Source: Camillea tinctor (Eukaryota; Ascomycota; Sordariomycetes; Xylariales; Xylariaceae). Taken from it: a stretch of 64,000 bases of DNA. The stretch lies in contig MU394065.1 of assembly GCA_022578605.1 (NCBI GenBank), positions 496,001-560,000 on the forward strand, read 5' to 3'. The first letter of the stretch is position 1. Each line of letters opens with the position of its first letter. Positions 58,293 to 64,000 of this stretch are shown here, in pieces. The translations under genes and the position numbers were made by a program. The notes below the pieces were generated by a model. It saw nothing but the letters and a program-made list of their open reading frames with translations, was not told the DNA's origin and did no database searches.

Positions 58293-60884
58293 GCGGGCGT
58301 ACATCCCCATTGCCTCAGATGATGTCAAATGATTCGTCCGAATTTCTATATTCTTTCATAAGCCTGGATTGGTCCAATAGCAAGACGACTTACATACTGA
58401 ACCACCCCTTGTATGTATGGAGCGCGCGTGAGAAAGAAAGAGATGCCCATACCATATGCACGATACCTAAAATCGACAGAAACCTAAACGATCCACTTAT
58501 TAGTCTCAAAGTGTCCCTCTTATTCTCTTTAGTATGTATTTATAAAGATGAAAAAAGAGGGACTTATCTAGATTCTATCACCGAGCAAGCTCCCACTACA
58601 ACCTCCACCATAATTATCACCACCACCACCCCCCTACCTCCCTTCTCCCCTGGTCATTATCTTCCTTCCTTCCGCCTCCCTCTGCAGTAATAAGTTTACT
58701 TTGCTGCAGGCTGCACGCATCGCCTGATTCTCGCTAGCAGCTGATTCAGCTCTGCCGTCAGGTCTAACACATACATACTAGGCACCCAAGGGAGTAACCA
58801 ATCTCCGTTTTCTTTTCTCTATTTTCTTTTCTTTTCCCTTTTTCTTTTCTTATATATTGCTATCATTGGTTTTTGTTTACCCTGTAGGAATCCCATGTAA
58901 GCTCACGTGCTCTTTTTTATTCCCTTCTTCTCAAAAACACCTCCCCCGCCCCCCACTTCACATTCTAAGAATTACTCAATCCTCGTAACCGTTCAGTTCA
59001 CACGAAAACAGGGGGGGGGATGGAGAGAGGACGAAGGGGCGGCTACTGTTGTTAAGCTTTTCTGTGGCGCTAACGATGATGGGATACGATAGCGCTCGGA
59101 TTTCAATTTAAGCGAAGGGTAGGTTGTTTCGAAGCCAGGGGTTGTGTATGTGTTAGTTGTTGTTAGGTACAAGTAACCTAGGTCAAAAGGGAAAAGCGAA
59201 GATGAATAGAGAAAAAGAAAAAAAACTAAAATCTTATTAGTGACTTAATCAGAGTATTTTCGTGCTTGATCTATAGTTAGTTCTATACCGGTACCTAAAT
59301 TGTTTATTCGACATCGTTGCATAAATGCCCAGCGTCTCAAGACCCATGTGAAAGCTCATCGATCGTTCCTATATTTATTTTCGTTCCTCAAAAGTACTTA
59401 TTTTCCGTATCTACATGTTGCATGTAAGTGATTAGCTTAATATCAGTTTGACGGGTTTAGCTGTCATCAAGGCTGCCGATCATCCCAAGCTGGGTAAAGT
59501 ACGATGGAAACTGTATATAACAACCTACCCTTAGATATTTGAATAACCGTATACTAGATGTAAGTAAGTAATGTATGTATATTGTATCGTAGCTTGAGAA
59601 ATAACGTAAGTAGTGATGTTGGTGGATCGCAAGCGCAATCCCTCCCAGCTCTTATCCTATCCACCACAACCCCATCGTGTTACTACATACATGGCGCGAA
59701 GAGCACTGCAGCGACGATCACGCTTTTTTAAAGATTTTCAACGCACCCAGGGTATTCTACATATGTAAGTAGGTACATACACAGTCTATTCAGCCAGGGT
59801 GAATCGATCTGACCCATGTCGTTCGGCGTTCGGGCAGACTCAATGTCGTTGGTGGGATTCCGAAGCATATTCGTCCCATAACTCGGCGACCACCAAAAGT
59901 GCAGGAAGATTTGTGCCCGCGTGAAATTAGGTCGCCAGTAATGAGAAGAGCTCGCGGTCGATCCATAGATTGCCATTTTATGAGCGTACGAAGTGGTGAG
60001 GTGTATTTAGCGTTTCCTGTGCGGCACTCTAAGTTGGCATGGTTATCAATACATGCCATCACCGACAAGGTCTCGCCCTTTCTAGCCTACGCTCCAGGGT
60101 CCGCCAGCCCAGAACGGATCTACATGGAAAATACATCAAATCGGGAAAATTCGCCTTTCCACTAAGACGTCAGTGAAAATATACATATGTATATAGCGTG
60201 GTCTGAGTGGTGTAGGGTCCCATCTAGAGATGGTTGACCTTACACCCGATCACATTACTTTTGAACAACTCATCGACATACGACGGTGATACGACTGTTC
60301 GAGCTCGCCACGTTCTTCCAAAGTTGGCACTCTCTCGATTGATGGCGTTCTCGCCAGTACCGGGCGTGGGGTGATCTTCCTCCGTCTTATTGTGTAGGTA
60401 AGCTATCATGTCCAAGATGTAAATTTGCAAAAGGAATCTCGGATTCATCTGATCAGGGGGCGAAAACACGTGGAGGCATGGTGCGACAAGACGGAGGTGT
60501 AAAGCATTGGCTAGACTAATATTTTGGGTTTTCAATCATGTATGTATGTACCGTGGTATATGTAGCCCCTAATAGTCACAAAGACGACCTACCCAATATC
60601 CCTCCCTGCCTATGTATCGAGGATTGAACCTCGTCGGTATCAAGTCAACATACAGATCATTTCCGCCGTAAAGCCATAATCCACATAATAAAAACAAAAA
60701 TCAAAAAGAAGTAGAAAAAAAGGAGGAAAAGGATAGCTAGTAGTACATTGTTCCAATAAGGAGAATAAAAGAGAAGACAGCCGGTGTCCAAAAAAAAAAA
60801 TATCAAGCCCAAGTATACCCCGGTAAACTCCATCCCTATGATAGATAACACAAGTCGCTTTTGTATGAACATGTTGCAGTGCTA

Positions 60885-63515
60885 CTAAAACATAATCCAT
60901 TCGACCTCGATCCCAGGCCCCCCAATGCATTTCGTCCAGTTGAATGGTCCTCTTCTCATCCCAAACTTGTTCCCGGGGCTAACAGGATATTGCTGGTAGT
61001 CACTAGCCCATAGGCGCTCGAGCACATCAATCGCTGCCCGATTGTTCATGTAGCCACTTCGAGACATGATGTCACGACACTTGTTGCGTACAATGTTCTG
61101 CTGTAGTTCGTTGACACACTCGCTCCCTGCGACGAAGAGGGGCCAAAGTAAAAACTTTTCCGCGCTGCTACCCTCTTCTAGGGATGTCGCATAATACACA
61201 ACTTGGCTCACTAAGTTGCGGAAGTTATTGTGGTTCGAAGAGACATTAGGCGAGGCAAGACGCTCGGTATAAAGTAGAGCCGCGTAGCGGAAGGCTTCGG
61301 AAAGCGAGTGCAGGTCATTGATTTGATTCTGCGAAGGCGAGTTGGGCAGAGAGGCTAGGAGCCCCTGGGGGTCAAACTCCCAACTCTGAAGCGCAGTGCG
61401 CGCTTCCTTCCATTCACGCCAGAAGCTTGAACGATGATCGTCGTAATTCGGTGACGAGCACAAACCCGAAGACATCAGTTCCTCCTCATCAAGCTGCGAA
61501 GCAAAACCGTTGCCATCGAAGCGGTGCGGGCTTGCACTGAAGAAATCTGTGACAGGGGCGCCGCCTTGCTTCAAAGAATTCCCTAGCGGTGAGCCTAGAG
61601 GTGAGGACACAACCGGGTTCACCATACGCCCAGTCGGTGTCGTGATGGCACTCTGAACGGGGCGGTGCTGCGACAAAAGATTCAGACGGCCTAGCTTGCT
61701 GATGGTTTTAAAGAGCTCCCTATCGCAGCCAATCCAATTTTCAGCCCCTGGCGGTAGCAGATTAGCATCTGACGGAATCCCGTAAAAAGTGTGAGTTAGC
61801 TGAGCCTCTCGGTCGTTAATACTAGCAGATATCGCATCAAAGTAGGTGAAGATAGCTTCCATCCATGCCGAGTCGCTCGAGGCTTGATACGGCGCAGAAC
61901 TACGCATGCTCAGAATCTTTTTCACGCCAGCGAACTGGGTGTAGAATTTCGCAACCCCGGACTCGACCATTCGATAATGGCACAGAAGGAGGATAGTAGC
62001 CAAAACTGAATCATGGCAGGACTTAGTAGGATCGTTTAATTGCTGGTTTAGAAGGTGAATAGCTAGGTTTCGGTGCTGGTGCTCTTCTGACAAGGGATGA
62101 TCGTCCAACTGCGCGTCGGATATGTGCTCAGAAACACCACCTTCTGCCAACGGAGAGTCCCTGGTGTGTTGACCACGACTTAGCCTTCTTTTCATCCTCA
62201 GATTACAGGCTGACAGGGCACATATGGCATGTTGTAGGCTTCGACTGCTTGATGCTAGCCGTAGGATGTGGCTTCGGAATGGATTGTTTGGCCCATCTAT
62301 GAGAACCATGGATGGACACATGGTATTTTCATAGTAGTCCATGAAGAATGGCATCTTAGCAATGAGATCAGGGCTAACCTGTAGCGAGTGGCTCTCGTAT
62401 GAAAGAGCAGGAGGAGCCGTGGTAGGTTCCATACCATGAGCCACTTCGTCATCCCTAGAGTTGGCAGAAGGGGCCCAGAAGGGGCCGCCGGTCGAGTGTG
62501 GGCTGGTGCTGTAGGAATCCATTTCAGGTACGCCTGGGAAACCCATCAGTGGTCAGAACTGGGTTTTATATCTTGAAAAAGCTAAAATCTTACTCAACGA
62601 GTCGCTGTCTGCGATCAGTCTGTGACTCATGTGAGGCTCAAAGGCGTCATGGTGCGAGCTAAGACTTGAACTGTGTTCCGACGGCGCATATATAAGGCTG
62701 GGGCAGGAGGTTGGTGCCCGTTGATCGATCATGATCGCAGAAACCGGACTTTGGGAAACGGGAGAGCTATGGCTGGTATAGTTGTCGTACATCAGAGTTG
62801 GGCTATGCATAAAGGGCATCTCCTCTCGGGGGAATGAATGGGCCATGGGCGAGAGTGTATATTCAACGTCGCTTAGCGAGTCGACCGAGGAGGACAGCGG
62901 CTCACTTAGAATGGGGAAATGGTTCATAGAGGTGTTTATCTTGTGGTATTTAGGCGCATCATGAGCGTTCATGTGGCCAGCATAAGCCGGGAGATTACCC
63001 CATGCTGGGTGAGAGGTAGATGGTGTTGTTTCGCCTTGTGAGAATCTTGGGTATTCCGCGTATGTGCCGAAAGGTGTTGTAGGTACGGAAGGGGCATGGT
63101 CTGCACCGATATCGAGGTTTTCCCGGTGACTCCTGTGGTGAGCCTCCTCCGCGTCATTCCAGTGACCGTGACTTGAAGCTGCAGCTGCGGCGGCCGCAGA
63201 GCTCGCCCTGGCCCGGGTGGCCGACTTCTTGCTCACAGGCGCAACCGGCGGTGCCTTTGCTATGGGCAAGGAGAGCCCTCGTAGCTTGCCCCGACTCGCG
63301 ACACCGACACCCCAGGTCAGTTGGGTCTTATAACCGGAGCACTCGTTTCCCATCTCGAGACATTGAGAACAGTACGGCCGCCGCCGATCACACTTTGCGG
63401 CTCTCTTGATGCAGGCAAAACAGTCGTCAGCAGCCCCTCCAGCTGGAGCCCGTCTCCGCCGTTTACGAGCGGCCTGTGCATCCTTATTCGACTGTGGGGG
63501 ACCAGAAACCGTCAT
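60885..63515 (-). CDS. Zn2Cys6 (C6) fungal transcription factor
   Basis: DNA-binding regulator. Two exons fit in phase (63515-62594 and 62533-60885), giving 856 residues. An in-frame ATG at 63662 would add 49 residues; the inner ATG is preferred because the extension looks like untranslated sequence. A basic stretch (ARKRRRRAPAGG) precedes the binuclear zinc cluster with Cys spacing C-x2-C-x6-C-x6-C-x2-C-x6-C, in DDCFACIKRAAKCDRRRPYC and SQCLEMGNEC, followed by SGYKTQLTWGVGVASRGKLR. An Ala run (after ARASS) and a long Ser/Pro/His-rich linker lead to the middle homology region (from about residue 400: FFMDYYENTMCPSM, HILRLASSSRSLQHAICALS, LLLCHYRMVESGVAKFY). The end includes LLWPLFVAGSECVNE. 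The target genes are not evident; no cluster lies directly beside it in this window. Confidence 0.92.
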
Positions 63516-64000
63516 GTTTAAAGTATGCACTATGGGTAATTCGGAGGCAGGATAGTTGAGTCTAGGTCCAAGGAAGGTTGTGAAAGTTGTCTTGTCTTTC
63601 AACAAGAAGAGAGTTGACTGGTGTGGGTAAATGGCATTAATATGGAAGAGTTGGTTCGCCAAAGCAAGAGGTCATTGGCATTGCATGGGGGTGGTAGAGA
63701 AGTAATAGAGGGGGGGAACGAATGGGAAGAGAAGATATAAGTCGAGATGGTGCTCAGTTATGAATGAGCACATCCCGATCACTAGACAGGCACCTCATGG
63801 AGAGGAACTGGTAGCCCCACGGACACCCCCTGCTCTGAAGTGGTACGGAAAAGGTACATGGGCTATAATGCAGGACCCTCTTACCCTCCATATGGACCAG
63901 CTGTCCAGGGAGGCGATAGCGTGCATATGGGGACATGGTAGTAAGTAGAGTAAGTGTGAGTGTAAGTGTAAGTGTGAGTGTGAGTGTGAGAGGGGTGTCT
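63516..64000. other. Upstream region of the Zn2Cys6 gene
   Basis: Presumed promoter and leader. Ends in a degenerate hexamer repeat. No gene is supported on either strand. Confidence 0.5.
63950..63990. repeat. Degenerate hexanucleotide repeat (AGTGTR)n
   Basis: About seven tandem copies of GTGAGT/GTAAGT at the right edge of the window, arranged as alternating A and G variants. Confidence 0.9.

Larger units (their letters stand above)
52262..60884. other. 8.6-kb gene-poor region
   Basis: No gene could be supported. From 52262 to about 54900 it is AT-rich with many stops in all frames, which would fit an old, mutation-decayed repeat. From 54950 to 55850 there is a more GC-balanced island with broken coding-like stretches. 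From 55900 to 60800 there are alternating C/T-rich and A/T-rich low-complexity tracts and TGTATG/ACATAC-type repeats, as in fungal promoters and leaders. The region lies downstream of the minus-strand Zn2Cys6 gene and upstream of NOP16. Confidence 0.5.

Noticed and set aside
58187..58690. 167-codon plus-strand frame beginning with a Phe run
   Set aside because: Derived from poly-T and poly-C tracts; no domain-like sequence.
59728..60535. Several 80-100-codon frames on both strands
   Set aside because: Segments could not be joined by phase-consistent splice sites, no family was recognised, and both strands are equally open.
60610..60645. tRNA T-arm-like sequence on the minus strand (GAGGTTCAATCCTC)
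   Set aside because: The loop is one base short, and no matching acceptor stem, D-arm or anticodon arm could be found around it.

Overview
The window is nuclear DNA of a filamentous ascomycete (Pezizomycotina, most likely Sordariomycetes). The signs are genes with several short introns (about 50-190 bp, GT..AG), long intergenic gaps full of homopolymer and TACCTA/AGGTA-like tracts, and fungal families such as a Zn2Cys6 regulator, a pisatin-demethylase-like P450, a GMC oxidoreductase and a fungal nucleoside-phosphorylase-like protein. I support 17 protein genes, one low-confidence 3' gene remnant, one short non-autonomous DNA transposon candidate and several simple repeats. No rRNA, tRNA or CRISPR was found. 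Exon joins were worked out by hand from splice signals and reading phase.

Layout. 1-22.8 kb is a housekeeping block. It holds the 5' part of a P5B-type ATPase (Ypk9/ATP13A-like, minus strand, cut by the left edge), the histone chaperone NAP1, 3-phosphoglycerate dehydrogenase (serine synthesis), a class V myosin, and the adenylate kinase/ribosome-assembly factor FAP7. A 353-bp MITE-like element with terminal inverted repeats lies upstream of the dehydrogenase, and a perfect 13-bp hairpin lies downstream of it.

23-47.6 kb is accessory in character. It holds a PRISE-type short-chain reductase, an unassigned polytopic membrane protein, a stand-alone nucleoside-phosphorylase-like protein followed by three TTAGGG repeats, an alpha/beta-hydrolase amidase/iminopeptidase, a secreted GMC oxidoreductase, a cytochrome P450, a remnant of an unknown gene, an atypical fungal protein kinase and a 14-TM MFS exporter. 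These are separated by AT-rich gaps. The set looks like tailoring and transport genes of specialised metabolism, but no PKS, NRPS or classical terpene synthase is present, so a functional cluster is only a hypothesis.

48-64 kb holds a MARVEL-type membrane protein, the ribosome-biogenesis factor NOP16, then about 8.6 kb with no convincing gene (AT-rich, then pyrimidine-rich and low complexity), and a Zn2Cys6 transcription factor on the minus strand. NOP16 and FAP7 both serve ribosome assembly but are 29 kb apart, so they are probably not linked functionally by position.
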